From Rhizobiales bacterium GAS188 (lineage in GTDB: Bacteria > Pseudomonadota > Alphaproteobacteria > Rhizobiales > Beijerinckiaceae), in assembly GCA_900104855.1 (NCBI GenBank), contig FNSS01000001.1, forward strand, positions 2,108,001-2,172,000: DNA of 64,000 nt, written 5' to 3'. The translations under genes were made by a program, and so were the position numbers. Positions 1 through 8,619 of this stretch are shown in pieces. Position 1 is the stretch's first letter. Each line of letters starts with the position of its first letter. The notes under the pieces were generated by a model. That model had not been told where the DNA came from and searched no databases. It worked only from the letters and a program-made list of their open reading frames with translations.

Positions 1-301
1 GCCTCCGCTCGGCGCGCTCGTTGGGCACGGCGCCCCCTTAAGCAAGATCGGGTTTCGGCATAATAGGCCCGATTTCGGCTTTAGGGGAAGCACGGTAAGT
101 CGCGCGGGCTCAGCCGCCACCGGGGCCTTGTCCCGCCCTCACCTGTCGCGGACGCTGTTTGAAATGCGCCATATACAGCGCTCGGCGCCGAATGACCGGA
201 ATGGGTCGACTCCGGCCGTACAACAGCGGGCGATCGAATGTCGCCACAGGGTGGAAACCGGTCATTCGCTAAGCAACCTGAATGCGCCTACTCGCGCCAC
301 C
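1..301. other. No gene recognised; left flank with a repeat copy
   Basis: No reading frame here resembles a known protein. The only structure seen is a 45-bp sequence at 203-247 that recurs almost exactly at 1661-1705, so this stretch is probably intergenic or decayed DNA downstream of the reverse-strand binding-protein gene. Confidence 0.5.
203..247. repeat. 45-bp direct repeat, copy 1 (family F)
   Basis: Begins GGGTCGACTCCGGCCGTACA and matches 1661-1705 at 44 of 45 positions in the same orientation. The two copies bracket the ABC substrate-binding protein gene and an exonuclease gene remnant. A shorter relative of the first part (GGTCGA.TCCGG) is seen near 3758. Confidence 0.8.
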
Positions 302-1285
302 TCATTCGATCACCTCGTCGGCCTGGGCGAGCAGTGTCGGCGGCACGTCGAGACCGAGTGCCTTCGCAGTTTGGAGGTTGATCACTAGCTCGAACTTCGT
401 CGGCTGCATCATCGGCATGTCGGCAGGCTTCTCGCCATTGAGAATTCGGCCGGTGTAGACTCCGGCTTGTCGCCAAGTATCAGGTCTGCTCGTACCGTAG
501 CTGATGAGGCCGCCTACTGCCGTAGACTGGCGCGCGGCGTAGATCGCTGGCACGGCATGGCGGGCAGCCAGCGCGACGGTTTGATCGGGATTGGTAACAA
601 GAGAAACGGAGGGGCTCACCACGAGCGCGTCGGCCTTCTGCTCAACTAGCTCTGCAAAGGCCATCTCAAACTCGCTTGGGAGACTTGCGTTCACGAACAG
701 AAGGGGCACTCCACGAGCTTTCGCTGCAGCCTGCAACTCTTTGGTTTCGGTCTCAACAAAGACTGGGTTGGTTGGGTTGCGCAGGTAACCAATCGACTTG
801 GCCCCCGGCACCAATTCGAGCAACAGCTCAAGACGCTTTCCAGCCAGTTCGCCTATCATGACGTGGATGCCGGTGAGATTTCCGCCAGGTCGGCTTAGAC
901 TGTCAACGAGGCCAATTCGGACCGGATCGGCGGCCTGCGCACATACGATCGGGATAGTTTGAGTTGCCGCTTGGGCCGCAAGCGCACCGGGTGTGCTGTC
1001 CAGTATAACGATCACGGATACCTGATGGCGAACCAAGTCGGCAACGAGCGTCGGTAGCCGATCATTGTGACCCTCTGCCCACCGGTATTCGATCGCCGCG
1101 TTCCTGCCCTCGATGTAACCAGCGTCGCCCAGGCCTCGGCGAAAATCATCGAGATACTCGCGCACCATTTCGAGCGATGTGAGTTGAAAAAACCCGATCA
1201 CCGGCATCGCAGGCTGCGCGCGTCCGGGGAGCGGCCACGCCGCAGTAACGCCACCAACGAGCGTGATGAACTCGCGCCGTCTCAT
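302..1285 (-). CDS. ABC transporter substrate-binding protein (ABC_sub_bind / TrpX-like family)
   Basis: A 327-residue periplasmic binding protein. It starts with a basic, Tat-like export signal (MRRREFITLVGG, ending near GRAQ at residue 24), followed by PVIGFF and the SRPGGNLTG segment typical of the family formerly called DUF534. These proteins deliver a small ligand to an inner-membrane ABC importer; the ligand is not known. The start at 1285 is chosen because GGAGG lies just upstream and the signal begins there; an upstream in-frame start would put extra residues before it. No permease or ATPase gene is adjacent, so the protein is an orphan here, as is common for this family in Rhizobiales. 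Confidence 0.85.
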   Translation of the reverse strand: MRRREFITLVGGVTAAWPLPGRAQPAMPVIGFFQLTSLEMVREYLDDFRRGLGDAGYIEGRNAAIEYRWAEGHNDRLPTLVADLVRHQVSVIVILDSTPGALAAQAATQTIPIVCAQAADPVRIGLVDSLSRPGGNLTGIHVMIGELAGKRLELLLELVPGAKSIGYLRNPTNPVFVETETKELQAAAKARGVPLLFVNASLPSEFEMAFAELVEQKADALVVSPSVSLVTNPDQTVALAARHAVPAIYAARQSTAVGGLISYGTSRPDTWRQAGVYTGRILNGEKPADMPMMQPTKFELVINLQTAKALGLDVPPTLLAQADEVIE

Positions 1286-1327
1286 GGCCCTCCTCCCTAT
1301 ACCAAGGGCCACACCCTAGCGACATTG

Positions 1328-1592
1328 CTAGGGACGGACAATCAGCCCCGCGCCCGATACACGGTTGACCATGGCTCTATAGCGCAGCACCGGCAGCTCG
1401 AAGCTATGGCCATTGAACGTAACCAACTGAGGGCGCAGCTCGCCAACTCGATCTATGAACGAGCGGATTAACTCCGCCTCGCTTCGCTGCCCTATGTGCG
1501 GTGCGCCGAGCTGCCGGACCTCCCAGCCACTGGCCTGACCTTCGGCCGATCTGCCTTCCAGCCGATCGACAATCGATGCCAGCCATATATCT
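1328..1592 (-). pseudogene. Remnant of a PolB-like 3'-5' exonuclease (PF10108-type)
   Basis: Read on the reverse strand, one frame gives about 88 residues that match the middle of the predicted 3'-5' exonuclease family related to the PolB exonuclease domain. Recognisable pieces are WEVRQLGAPHIGQRSEAELI, then ELRPQLVTFNGHSFELPVLR and YRAMVNRV. The fragment runs into a TAG at 1330-1328 soon after. Intact members are more than twice as long, and both the N-terminal catalytic part and the C-terminal part are missing. I infer a truncated, dead gene. Its upstream end lies about 70 bases from the second 45-bp repeat copy. Confidence 0.75.
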
Positions 1593-1660
1593 CGACGTGA
1601 TGGTTTGGCCCGAACCGCCGCTATGGGTTGCCGCGTGCTTAGCGGCCGAAGGACCGCTTA

Positions 1661-1705
1661 GGGTCGACTCCGGCCGTACAACAGCGGGCGATCGAATATC
1701 GCCAC
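1661..1705. repeat. 45-bp direct repeat, copy 2 (family F)
   Basis: Same orientation as 203-247 and different at one base. Together the two copies flank a 1.4-kb segment containing one intact gene and one gene remnant, which would fit an insertion or a recombination product. No transposase is present between them. Confidence 0.8.
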
Positions 1706-1819
1706 GGGGCGGTTTGCGGATACGCGGCCATGACTCGTTCACGACCGAAGGTCGTCAGATCAACCCCGCGCAAAAATGCTAATATGTCTCCTATGCGGCA
1801 CCAGTCGGGGAGAACCATG

Positions 1820-2479
1820 ATGGCCTACGTCGATTGGATGATCAGGACCAAGCAGATCGGAACCTGCAGCTGCGATTACGGTTGCCCCTGTGAATTCAAC
1901 GCCCCACCGACACGCACTCCCTGCGAAGGGGTCATGGCGATGGAGATTACCGAGGGCTATTTCGGGAAAGTCCGTTTGGACGGACTGCGCGTGGCCGGAG
2001 CATATCGCTGGCCCGGCCCCGTGCACAAAGGCAAGGGCACTTGGTGGAGCATCGTCGACAAGAGAGCCACCAAGGAACAGGTCGAAGCGCTGTTCACAAT
2101 CATAGGCGGCAAGGAGCAGGAGCCGACGACCGGCTTTGCGATCTATGCCTCGACTATCGAGAACGAGCCGGAGCCGATCTTCGCGGATATCGATTTCGAG
2201 TGGGATCTTGATGGCCGGAAGGGGCGATTTGTGGTGGCCGGTGTTCTAGAGGCTGAGGTGGAGCCGATCAAGAACCCCGTGACCGGCGCACCGCATTTCA
2301 TCGCGATTCATCCGCATGATGGCTTCGAATTCCGGGAGGCCGAGATGGCAAGCGCGACCTTTTGGAGCAAAGGCAGTATTGATCAGAAACACGCCAGGCG
2401 CTTTGCCGCGATCAGCTATGTCACGTATGGTCCCCGAGGGATCATCCCGGAGAAGAGTCTGCCGAATGCTCGCGGTTAG
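1820..2479 (+). CDS. DUF1326 domain-containing protein
   Basis: A 219-residue soluble protein. The N-terminus carries the cysteine cluster CSCDYGCPCEFN (about residues 15-26) followed by TPCEG, the hallmark of the DUF1326 family, whose biochemical role is not established; the cysteines suggest metal binding or redox activity, but this is inference. The GYFGKVRLDGLRVAG and AIHPHDGFEFREAEM segments are also typical. GGGGAG at 1807-1812 is 7 bases before the ATG at 1820, which decides the start over 1784 and 1817. It is a single gene; the next gene is convergent. Confidence 0.85.
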   Translation: MAYVDWMIRTKQIGTCSCDYGCPCEFNAPPTRTPCEGVMAMEITEGYFGKVRLDGLRVAGAYRWPGPVHKGKGTWWSIVDKRATKEQVEALFTIIGGKEQEPTTGFAIYASTIENEPEPIFADIDFEWDLDGRKGRFVVAGVLEAEVEPIKNPVTGAPHFIAIHPHDGFEFREAEMASATFWSKGSIDQKHARRFAAISYVTYGPRGIIPEKSLPNARG

Positions 2480-2708
2480 TTTGGGAACCGCGTCGATTGA
2501 ACTGGAATGCCATCTAGCTCGTTCGCCGAACTCGCAAGTGTCCGAAGACGAGCCGCGTGGCCGCAAATCCACCCGGCGGAAGCGCTGAAATAGGGCCTGG
2601 TGGCGACAAGCGAAGCTCCATCGAATGTCTGCCTTGGGTCGACCCCGGACGGTTAGCGGGTGACCGTCCCAGATGACCTAACGTGACGAAAAGGCGACCG
2701 AGCCTCAG

Positions 2709-3665
2709 CTACGGCGCACCGTTCGGCGGCGCGAAACTCATCGCCCGAGCGGTCGCACTCGCGGCGAGGGGTGGCAGACCGTACAAGGTCTCGATTGTAT
2801 GAAGCAGTGCGTAGTGGTCAGTCAGCTGATCGCTCCGGCCAGCGCCGACCCCATCGCCGACAACGATTGTGGCAACTCGATTGTTGGTTGTGCCCTGATC
2901 TTCATCGAATGTGACCACCAGCAGACTGTTGTGGGTCATCGCCCAATTGGCATAGGCGCTTAGATTGACGTTCAACCACCGATCAGCCTTGGCTATGCTA
3001 CCGTCGTGCATGTCGTTCAACAGGTTGGGAGTGACGAAGGATACGGTCGGCAACTTGGTGAAGTCGGTTGGAAATTGGCTGAAAGCCTGACCCATGCCTT
3101 GCGAGTCTCCAAAGCTCAACCAGGGAGTATGATCCCGATCTATAGGGGGTTCGGCATAGCCGACGAAGCTATATCCGGCTTGCCGCAATTCGCCAGCGAG
3201 CGTAGGCGCGTTCGCGAAGAAGTACGTGCCGTCGCCCGTGATGCCCTGGGTAGAGCCCGAGAAAAGGGCGAAATAATTCGGCTCACTCGGATGGCTGACT
3301 GCATGGTAGTTCGTGAACAGCGTGCCCGCCGCAGCAAGGGAGTTGATGTAAGCGGCGTCAGGGTTGCCGATGATCTGCGAATAGCCATGATTCTCTTCCA
3401 CCACGACTACGATGTTGTCAGGGGCCCCAGCTGGCCTATTGAACGCGTAAGCCGAGGCATTGCTGGCGCCGATGTTGCCGACTGCGTCACTACCCTTCGC
3501 CGTCAGCGCAACGACTCGAGACGAGAGGGGCAAACCGGCCTTCATTGAGTCAGTCTGAAGAATGCCGCCCGCGACTGCCGTTGTTGCCTGCTCGGCATTG
3601 ACCATCCACGCCGGCAGGATGACCTGTCCGATAATGGCGACCAGATGGAGATTACTCAGCTTCAT
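2709..3665 (-). CDS. Exported phosphoesterase (PF04185 family)
   Basis: A 318-residue protein with a Sec-type signal (about residues 1-24, ending near VNA). The mature part has the EENH motif (residues 90-93) and a DEDQGTTNN segment near the C-terminus, both metal-binding motifs of the phosphoesterase family that includes acid phosphatases and phospholipase C. It would hydrolyse phosphate esters in the periplasm or outside the cell; the substrate is unknown. The start at 3665 is preferred over longer in-frame starts because the signal sequence begins there. It has no obvious operon partner. Confidence 0.85.
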   Translation of the reverse strand: MKLSNLHLVAIIGQVILPAWMVNAEQATTAVAGGILQTDSMKAGLPLSSRVVALTAKGSDAVGNIGASNASAYAFNRPAGAPDNIVVVVEENHGYSQIIGNPDAAYINSLAAAGTLFTNYHAVSHPSEPNYFALFSGSTQGITGDGTYFFANAPTLAGELRQAGYSFVGYAEPPIDRDHTPWLSFGDSQGMGQAFSQFPTDFTKLPTVSFVTPNLLNDMHDGSIAKADRWLNVNLSAYANWAMTHNSLLVVTFDEDQGTTNNRVATIVVGDGVGAGRSDQLTDHYALLHTIETLYGLPPLAASATARAMSFAPPNGAP

Positions 3666-4215
3666 TTGGCTCCCGAACGCGAAAGCTGACTCGGCGAACT
3701 TGCGACCTAGTGCCACAAAGAGGGCCAATGTCCAACTCCAGGCGAGTGACCGGTATGGGTCGATTCCGGTCATTCGGAAGCGGCCCGGGCGAGTGGAGCT
3801 CGGTTCAATGAGAGCGGGCGACTTCTCCACGATCGCGAAGTCCGGGCGGGTTCGGGGAATCCCGACGCGCACTGCCGATCAGGCGCCGAAGCGCCAGACC
3901 GGGATACCGAGCTTCCGCGGCCGGCGTCCAAGCGCCAGAAGTGATCCCAGCGAACATTGTGCGAAGCGCTCTCAAACCGTAGCTGTAGGCGCGGCCTGCG
4001 CCGTGCTGGCACTGCCCCGCTTGGCCGTCGTCCAAATCGGCAATCGCTTTCGCGATCGGTTTCAGTTGGCGGTTTATCAAACGGCGAGCCGAACCAGGGC
4101 GCTCCCGAGGCACCCCCGCCTTGGCGCCAAGCCCGGTCATGCACTAACATTCAATCTGGACCACCCAATTGGGGCCGGCCACGAACGTCGTGCCGGACCG
4201 CCAGAGAGTTAGATC
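3666..4215. other. Gene-free stretch
   Basis: No convincing coding sequence. Near 3749-3775 there is a motif (GACCGGTATGGGTCGATTCC) related to the 45-bp repeats at the left end, which suggests more decayed repeat DNA. Open frames here have no recognisable domains and lack ribosome-binding sites. Confidence 0.5.
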
Positions 4216-4980
4216 ATGGGGCCGTCAGCCGTATCCTTGGCCGCGTTGGCATGTATTTTTGGCGGAGCGCTTTTCGGCATGTTTCTCAGCGCCAGGCTGC
4301 CCAAATCTCATCTGAGCGCAGATACAAAGGATGTCGTGCGGTTGGGCGTCGGCCTGATCGGAACGCTGGCTGCTCTCGTCATCGGCCTGATGATTGCTTC
4401 GGCAAAGAGTTCCTATGACACCCAGAGCGGCTATATCAGCCGAGTGAGCGCGGACATTGTCCTGCTCGACCGCCTTTTGGCCGAGTACGGATCCGAAGCC
4501 CGCGAAGCCCGCGATCTGCTTCACCGCAGCATCGATCCCCTGATCGATCAAATCTGGGGAGAAAGCGGTTCCGGGTCTCCAAGCACTGGACCATTCGCCC
4601 CGAACGGAACGGCCCAAGCAGGGTTTCAGAAGACACAAGAACTCGCTCCAAAGAACGAAGAGCAACGCTCCCTGCAGGCTCGAGCAATCACGATCGAGAC
4701 CGACTTGGCTCAAACACGCTTTCTGGTGTCGGCACGGGCAGGCAACCCAATTCCCACACCCTTTATCGTCATTCTCGTGTTTTGGCTCGCCATGATCTTT
4801 GCGAGCTTCAGTCTCTTTGCTCCGCCCAACGCGACGATCACCATCATTCTGTTTTTCCTCGCCGTGTCGGCCTCTGGCGCCATATTTCTGATCCTGGATC
4901 TCAGTCAGCCATTTTCAGGATTGATGACGGTCTCCAGCGAGCCCCTGCGGAACGCGCTTGCTCCTCCCGGGCCGCGCTAG
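4216..4980 (+). CDS. DUF4239 (bestrophin-like) membrane protein
   Basis: A 254-residue inner-membrane protein. Two hydrophobic segments lie at the N-terminus (about residues 4-24 and 45-65), then a long helical region (LLDRLLAEYGSEAREARDLL), then two more near 183-203 and 208-228. This layout and the phrase VVRLGVGLIGTLAALVIGLM are characteristic of DUF4239 proteins, which have been compared with bestrophin channels. No function is assigned. A weak AGAG lies upstream of the ATG. It stands alone. Confidence 0.8.
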   Translation: MGPSAVSLAALACIFGGALFGMFLSARLPKSHLSADTKDVVRLGVGLIGTLAALVIGLMIASAKSSYDTQSGYISRVSADIVLLDRLLAEYGSEAREARDLLHRSIDPLIDQIWGESGSGSPSTGPFAPNGTAQAGFQKTQELAPKNEEQRSLQARAITIETDLAQTRFLVSARAGNPIPTPFIVILVFWLAMIFASFSLFAPPNATITIILFFLAVSASGAIFLILDLSQPFSGLMTVSSEPLRNALAPPGPR

Positions 4981-5583
4981 ACAGCGGTTTGATGTGAACC
5001 TTCGCCAGGATCAGGCGCAACCGTCGCCTGAGGCGGAGTTCGAGTGCTACGCCAGCACCGTCGCTCTCCTTGGGCTTCAACGCCAACGCCCCCGGATCGG
5101 CTCCCGGCGCGCCTCGCCGCGAATGTGATAGCCTGCGAATCAGTCCGTGACCCAACAGTTGAGGGCAACCGTCAGCAGGGGGACTTGTTACGCCGATCTC
5201 AGCGCGGCCGTCCCGATTGAAATGGAATAGCAACCGCCCGCCCGCATGTCGAACCATCCGGGTATTGGGCACGTACCGAATCGTTGGCGAGAACACCTTT
5301 AAGCGTCTGCTAATAAGCATCCGTTAACCTTCGAGTTGAATGCTGTCCCAGCGCGCAATTTGCACTGCGTTCGCGCTTCGAGGGATCTTCGCAACTTCCC
5401 CGCGCCTCTCAACGCGGGGCTGGGATTACGACTGAGTGCCCCACTTTGCAGGAAGAGGGGTGCTCGCCTGGCACAGATTGCCGTCGGAGCGGAGGCCGAG
5501 ACGGTCACGGGAGAAAATATAGAAACTTGTCGCGAGCAGATCTGCTCAGCCCCGTTATCGAGCATAGAGACGAGGACAGCTGA
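4981..5583. other. Gene-free stretch
   Basis: About 600 bases between two forward genes. Open frames exist on both strands, including one of 139 codons on the reverse strand, but none has a recognisable motif or a good ribosome-binding site, and I do not call a gene. Confidence 0.45.
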
Positions 5584-6090
5584 ATGCTAACCAAGGCGCA
5601 AATGAAATACGCGACCGAGAGGTTGGCTGAAATACCGGAGACCGACCGGGAGCCTGTGTTGGACGCTCTCCGCGCCGAGCTGCCCAGACACGGGCAGGTG
5701 TCTGACGAAGAATTTCGCTCGGCTCTGCAATGCGCTCTCGACTGTGAGACGAGTGGGAAATGCGACGATCAAGGCGTCATCCCAAAGCTGAGGCCCGACT
5801 TGCCGATAAGTGAGGTTGCGGACACCTGTCGCCGCTTAAGCCACTCATCCCCGGCACTACTGCCACCGGAACGTCAGGCTCGGCTGGACGAGAGGGAAGC
5901 GCTGCTTCGCGCGGAGTTCGACAGGCTTGCGCCGGGAGAAAAGCTGCGCTGGCAGCGGTCGGTTTTCTCGAAGGATGTCACCGAACTGTCCACCAACCCG
6001 ATTGTGCGAGCTGGCACTTACATTGCGTGGAAGATCTTCAAAGAGACCGGCCGACCGCCTGGCGTCAAGCGGAATGGGCCGCCAGCCTGA
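5584..6090 (+). CDS. Hypothetical protein, 168 aa
   Basis: I do not recognise a family. The protein is soluble, charged and predicted mostly helical, with three cysteines in CALDCETSGKC (about residues 50-60) and another near residue 80. There is no signal or membrane segment. GAGG at 5572-5575 lies 8 bases before the ATG, and the codon use fits the neighbouring genes, so a real gene is likely. It is transcribed in the same direction as the flanking DUF4239 and ligase genes but is separated from both, so no operon is implied. Confidence 0.55.
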   Translation: MLTKAQMKYATERLAEIPETDREPVLDALRAELPRHGQVSDEEFRSALQCALDCETSGKCDDQGVIPKLRPDLPISEVADTCRRLSHSSPALLPPERQARLDEREALLRAEFDRLAPGEKLRWQRSVFSKDVTELSTNPIVRAGTYIAWKIFKETGRPPGVKRNGPPA

Positions 6091-6242
6091 AGCCGATAGC
6101 CTCGGCATGGCGCAAAGGCTCTAAAGCGCCCCGTCGGCCGCGTCCATCCCTCGCCGCTAATCCGAAGTAGTCATCGACGGACCTCCGGCGCTCCCGTAGC
6201 TTGGGGAGCGGTGAGGGCATCGGCCAGGCATCGGGACGTTGC

Positions 6243-7220
6243 ATGCCCACAGCCCTTGCCCGCCGGTCCGCCGGCCTCCCCTCCTTCGTGCCGCCCCAAC
6301 TCTGTCGGCTGCGCCAGACGCCGCCGAGCGGCGACCGCTGGGTTCACGAGATCAAATATGACGGCTACCGCCTCCATGCGCGGATCGACGCCGCCAGCGT
6401 CAAGTTGCTGACCCGCACCGGGCTTGATTGGACCGATCGCTACCCCGCCACCGCCGCCGCGCTGAACAGGTTGCCGGCGCGCCGCGCCTATATCGATGGC
6501 GAGCTTTGCGCTCTGAATCCGGATGGCACGACCTCATTCGCGGCAATGCAGGCCGCGACCGATTCGGCGAACACGGGCGACCTCGTCTATTACGCGTTCG
6601 ACCTGCTGCACCTCGACGGCGAGGATCTGGCACGTTGGCCGCTGCTGGAGCGCAAGGAGAGGCTCGAGGCCCTGCTCGCCGGCGCCGAAGCGCGGTTGCG
6701 CTACAGTGAGCACATCGTCGGCCATGGCGCGGACGTGCTGCTCGAGGCTTGCCGGCTCGGCGCCGAGGGCATCGTGTCGAAGCAGATCGACCGGGCTTAT
6801 GCGCCCGACGATCGCGGCATCTGGATCAAGGCGAAATGCCTCAAGCGGCAGGAATTCATCGCTGTGGGCTGGACCGAGCCCAAAGGTGGCCGCCAGGGCC
6901 TCGGCGCGTTATTGTTGGGCTATTATGACGCGAACGGCCGGCTGCTCTATGCCGGGCGAGCCGGCACCGGGATGACGGATCGCGAGCTTGCGGAGCTCGC
7001 GGCGCGGCTGAAGCCTCTCGCCGTCGATAAGATGCCGCTCGCCGTGCCGCCGCCTAGAGAGACGCGCTTCGGATCGAGGCTGGAGCTCTCGCGCGTGCAT
7101 TGGGTGCGGCCGGTGCTCGTCGTCGAGGTGACCTATTCGACCTGGACGGATGACGGATTGTTGCGCCAAGTCGTCTATCAGGGGGTGCGCGAAGACAAGC
7201 CGGCTTCCGAGGGGGGATGA
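6243..7220 (+). CDS. ligD: Stand-alone LigD-type ATP-dependent DNA ligase domain
   Basis: A 325-residue enzyme that would seal nicks with ATP, the last step of bacterial non-homologous end joining. Nucleotidyltransferase motifs are in order: motif I KYDGYR with adenylation lysine 38, IDGEL at 84-88, motif III VYYAFDLLHLDG at 115-126, motif IV EGIVSK at 175-180 and motif V WIKAKC at 194-199; an OB-fold region follows. The polymerase and phosphoesterase domains found in full LigD are absent, and there is no Ku gene nearby, so it is a single-domain ligase. The ATG at 6243 is the likely start; an upstream one at 6201 is possible. Confidence 0.85.
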   Translation: MPTALARRSAGLPSFVPPQLCRLRQTPPSGDRWVHEIKYDGYRLHARIDAASVKLLTRTGLDWTDRYPATAAALNRLPARRAYIDGELCALNPDGTTSFAAMQAATDSANTGDLVYYAFDLLHLDGEDLARWPLLERKERLEALLAGAEARLRYSEHIVGHGADVLLEACRLGAEGIVSKQIDRAYAPDDRGIWIKAKCLKRQEFIAVGWTEPKGGRQGLGALLLGYYDANGRLLYAGRAGTGMTDRELAELAARLKPLAVDKMPLAVPPPRETRFGSRLELSRVHWVRPVLVVEVTYSTWTDDGLLRQVVYQGVREDKPASEGG

Positions 7221-7232
7221 TGAAGGTGAAGA

Positions 7233-7270
7233 GGGCGAGCGGGGACGCAATACGGAAAACCCGCTCGCCC
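7233..7270. terminator. Perfect 11-bp inverted repeat after the ligase gene
   Basis: GGGCGAGCGGG at 7233-7243 pairs exactly with CCCGCTCGCCC at 7260-7270 across a 16-base loop, 13 bases past the ligase stop. It could stop transcription or protect the mRNA end, but no T-run follows, so a classical intrinsic terminator is not shown. Confidence 0.5.
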
Positions 7271-7361
7271 CCATCCGGTGCGCGGACGAGACCTCTTCTC
7301 CGCGCCGAATCAGTATACGGCTGTAGGGTTACCCGCAGCTTAAAGCGGCGCGACCGCTGCT

Positions 7362-7745
7362 ATGGTTGCTGAGGCTGCGGCAGGGTTGCTGACCCCAGTG
7401 GGTTCGGCGGAAGAGACTAAGATGGTCCGAGCCAAACGCGGCCCATATAGAAACGGGCGGTCCTTGTCTGAGCAAAAGAGTATCTTTGAGCTTCCATATA
7501 AGATTTGGGCTGGTGCCGCCGGTTCATTGGGCATTGTCGCCGGATTGTCTACCGCAGATCGCGCGGATCCCCCAATTCCGCTTTGGACTATCTCGGCCGC
7601 CCTGCTTGGGTTCGGAATTTGGTTTGCGGCTGTCAACAGGTCCAACCCGCGCGGCGAAGGATGGATCGCCGACATCCTTTTTGGCCTGTTCCTGTCGGCG
7701 GTACTCACCGAATTCGGGATGCTGCTAGGAATAGCTCTTCGCTAG
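7362..7745 (+). CDS. Small membrane protein, hypothetical
   Basis: A 127-residue protein with three hydrophobic stretches at about residues 48-62, 75-91 and 102-126, after a basic, polar N-terminus (RAKRGPYRNGRS). I do not recognise a family. An alternative start at 7422 would give 107 residues and remove only the first 20, which look unlike the rest; no strong ribosome-binding site separates the two. The product would sit in the inner membrane. Confidence 0.5.
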   Translation: MVAEAAAGLLTPVGSAEETKMVRAKRGPYRNGRSLSEQKSIFELPYKIWAGAAGSLGIVAGLSTADRADPPIPLWTISAALLGFGIWFAAVNRSNPRGEGWIADILFGLFLSAVLTEFGMLLGIALR

Positions 7746-7750
7746 ATTCG

Positions 7751-7842
7751 GTGACTCGAGGTTGCATTTCCTGCAGGAGAATAGCTCGCAGGACATCGGC
7801 GAGGCGGTCGCCAATTTCGTGCAGCGACTGCGCCAGGGCTGA
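7751..7842 (+). pseudogene. C-terminal remnant of a haloalkane-dehalogenase-like alpha/beta hydrolase
   Basis: In one forward frame the sequence reads RLHFLQENSSQDIGEAVANF and then VQRLRQG and a stop (TGA at 7840-7842). The HFLQE..(S)..IG.A.A.FV pattern is the C-terminal end of haloalkane dehalogenases, where the His belongs to the catalytic triad. Nothing upstream in this frame continues the fold; instead the small membrane protein gene ends at 7745. I infer a 30-codon stub of a deleted gene. Confidence 0.6.
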
Positions 7843-7868
7843 TACGCGCCATCCGGGTTCGCTGGACG

Positions 7869-7901
7869 CGCCTATCCCTCCTCCGCGAAGCGCAGAGGAG
7901 C
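7869..7901. repeat. Partial copy of family D repeat
   Basis: Contains ATCCCTCCTCCGCGAAGC, the same left arm found at the start of the palindromic core of the full copy at 7947-8150. Only this arm is present. Confidence 0.6.
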
Positions 7902-7946
7902 GACTGGGTAATGCGCACAGAATTAGGAGAGTGCGGTGTGGCAGAC

Positions 7947-8150
7947 TAATACCGCCTATCATTGAAGAGTGAGTCGTGTCCGCTGTATCCCTCCTCCGCG
8001 AAGCGGGGGAGGGTGGACGCGAGGCCCTTGCCGAGCGGACGGGTGGGGGACTTCTCCGGATGCGAACCCCACCCGGCTCGCTGCGCTCGCCACCCTCCCC
8101 TGCTCCGCATGGGAGGGATAGGCGCCTAACGATCCATGTATCAGCCTTCT
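7947..8150. repeat. Family D palindromic repeat, copy 1 (204 bp)
   Basis: The core is an imperfect inverted repeat between ATCCCTCCTCCGCGAAGCGG (from 7988) and its counterpart ending TGCTCCGCATGGGAGGGATA (to 8120). Homology with 35979-36238 extends beyond the core on both sides: TAAT(A/G)CCGCCT(A/G)TCATT before it and GATCCA(T/C)GTA(T/C)CAGC after it. The unit is therefore longer than a simple hairpin. Confidence 0.85.
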
Positions 8151-8163
8151 ATGATTCCCGGTA

Positions 8164-8550
8164 CTAATCCGCCGGAGAATTCTCGCGCCGCTGGGCGATG
8201 TGCCAGAGCACGCCAGCGGGATCGACGACATATCCAACGCGCAATCCCCATGGCTGCATCGCCGGTGCTTTTGGAGACGGAACACCGAACCATTTCGGCA
8301 AATCCAACGCCTCAACATGTTTCCACCAGGCGTCGAGATCATCGACCATCATCTGCATCATGCAGTTCTCGGCCCAGTCCTTTTGATAATGGCGATGCAG
8401 GATGAAAGCGCCGCTTCCAACCGCAAAAATAGCCACATCGCCGTCGAGGAGTTTGTTGAAGCCCATCGCTTCGTAGAAGGCCTTGCTTGCGTCAAAGTCT
8501 TTCGACGGAAGGAAAGCGCGCGCAGATTCTGCGCCATCAGGAACGGCCAT
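8164..8550 (-). CDS. VOC family protein (glyoxalase/bleomycin-resistance fold)
   Basis: A 128-residue soluble protein with the beta-alpha-beta-beta-beta pattern of the vicinal-oxygen-chelate fold. Recognisable parts are FLPSKDFDASKAFYEAMGF (about 13-31), the ILHRHYQKDW strand, MQMMVDDLDAWWKHV and the C-terminal DPAGVLWHIAQ. Such proteins bind a metal and act on, or sequester, small electrophiles or antibiotics; the substrate cannot be told. It follows a second VOC gene and an ArsR regulator on the same strand, with about 70 bases between the VOC genes, so co-transcription is likely. Confidence 0.85.
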   Translation of the reverse strand: MAVPDGAESARAFLPSKDFDASKAFYEAMGFNKLLDGDVAIFAVGSGAFILHRHYQKDWAENCMMQMMVDDLDAWWKHVEALDLPKWFGVPSPKAPAMQPWGLRVGYVVDPAGVLWHIAQRRENSPAD

Positions 8551-8619
8551 CTTGGTTATCCTCCGCGTCGGGCCGTCCGCGCTCGGCGATGTTGGCCGGT
8601 GCGAACCTACGAAGATCGG

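Noticed and set aside
203..1705. The 45-bp repeats as attachment sites of an integrative element
   Set aside because: There is no integrase, no tRNA gene and only one intact passenger gene between them.
3805..4140. Open frame of 111 codons on the reverse strand
   Set aside because: No ribosome-binding site, no domain, several overlapping alternatives of equal length, and a base composition typical of intergenic repeat DNA.
4901..5320. Open frame of 139 codons on the reverse strand
   Set aside because: It overlaps the end of the DUF4239 gene, has no recognisable motif, and its composition (Arg/Leu-rich) is that of a high-GC shadow frame.
7986..8130. Family D and E repeats considered as a CRISPR array
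   Set aside because: They are dispersed palindromes with no regular spacing and no unique spacers between short identical repeats.
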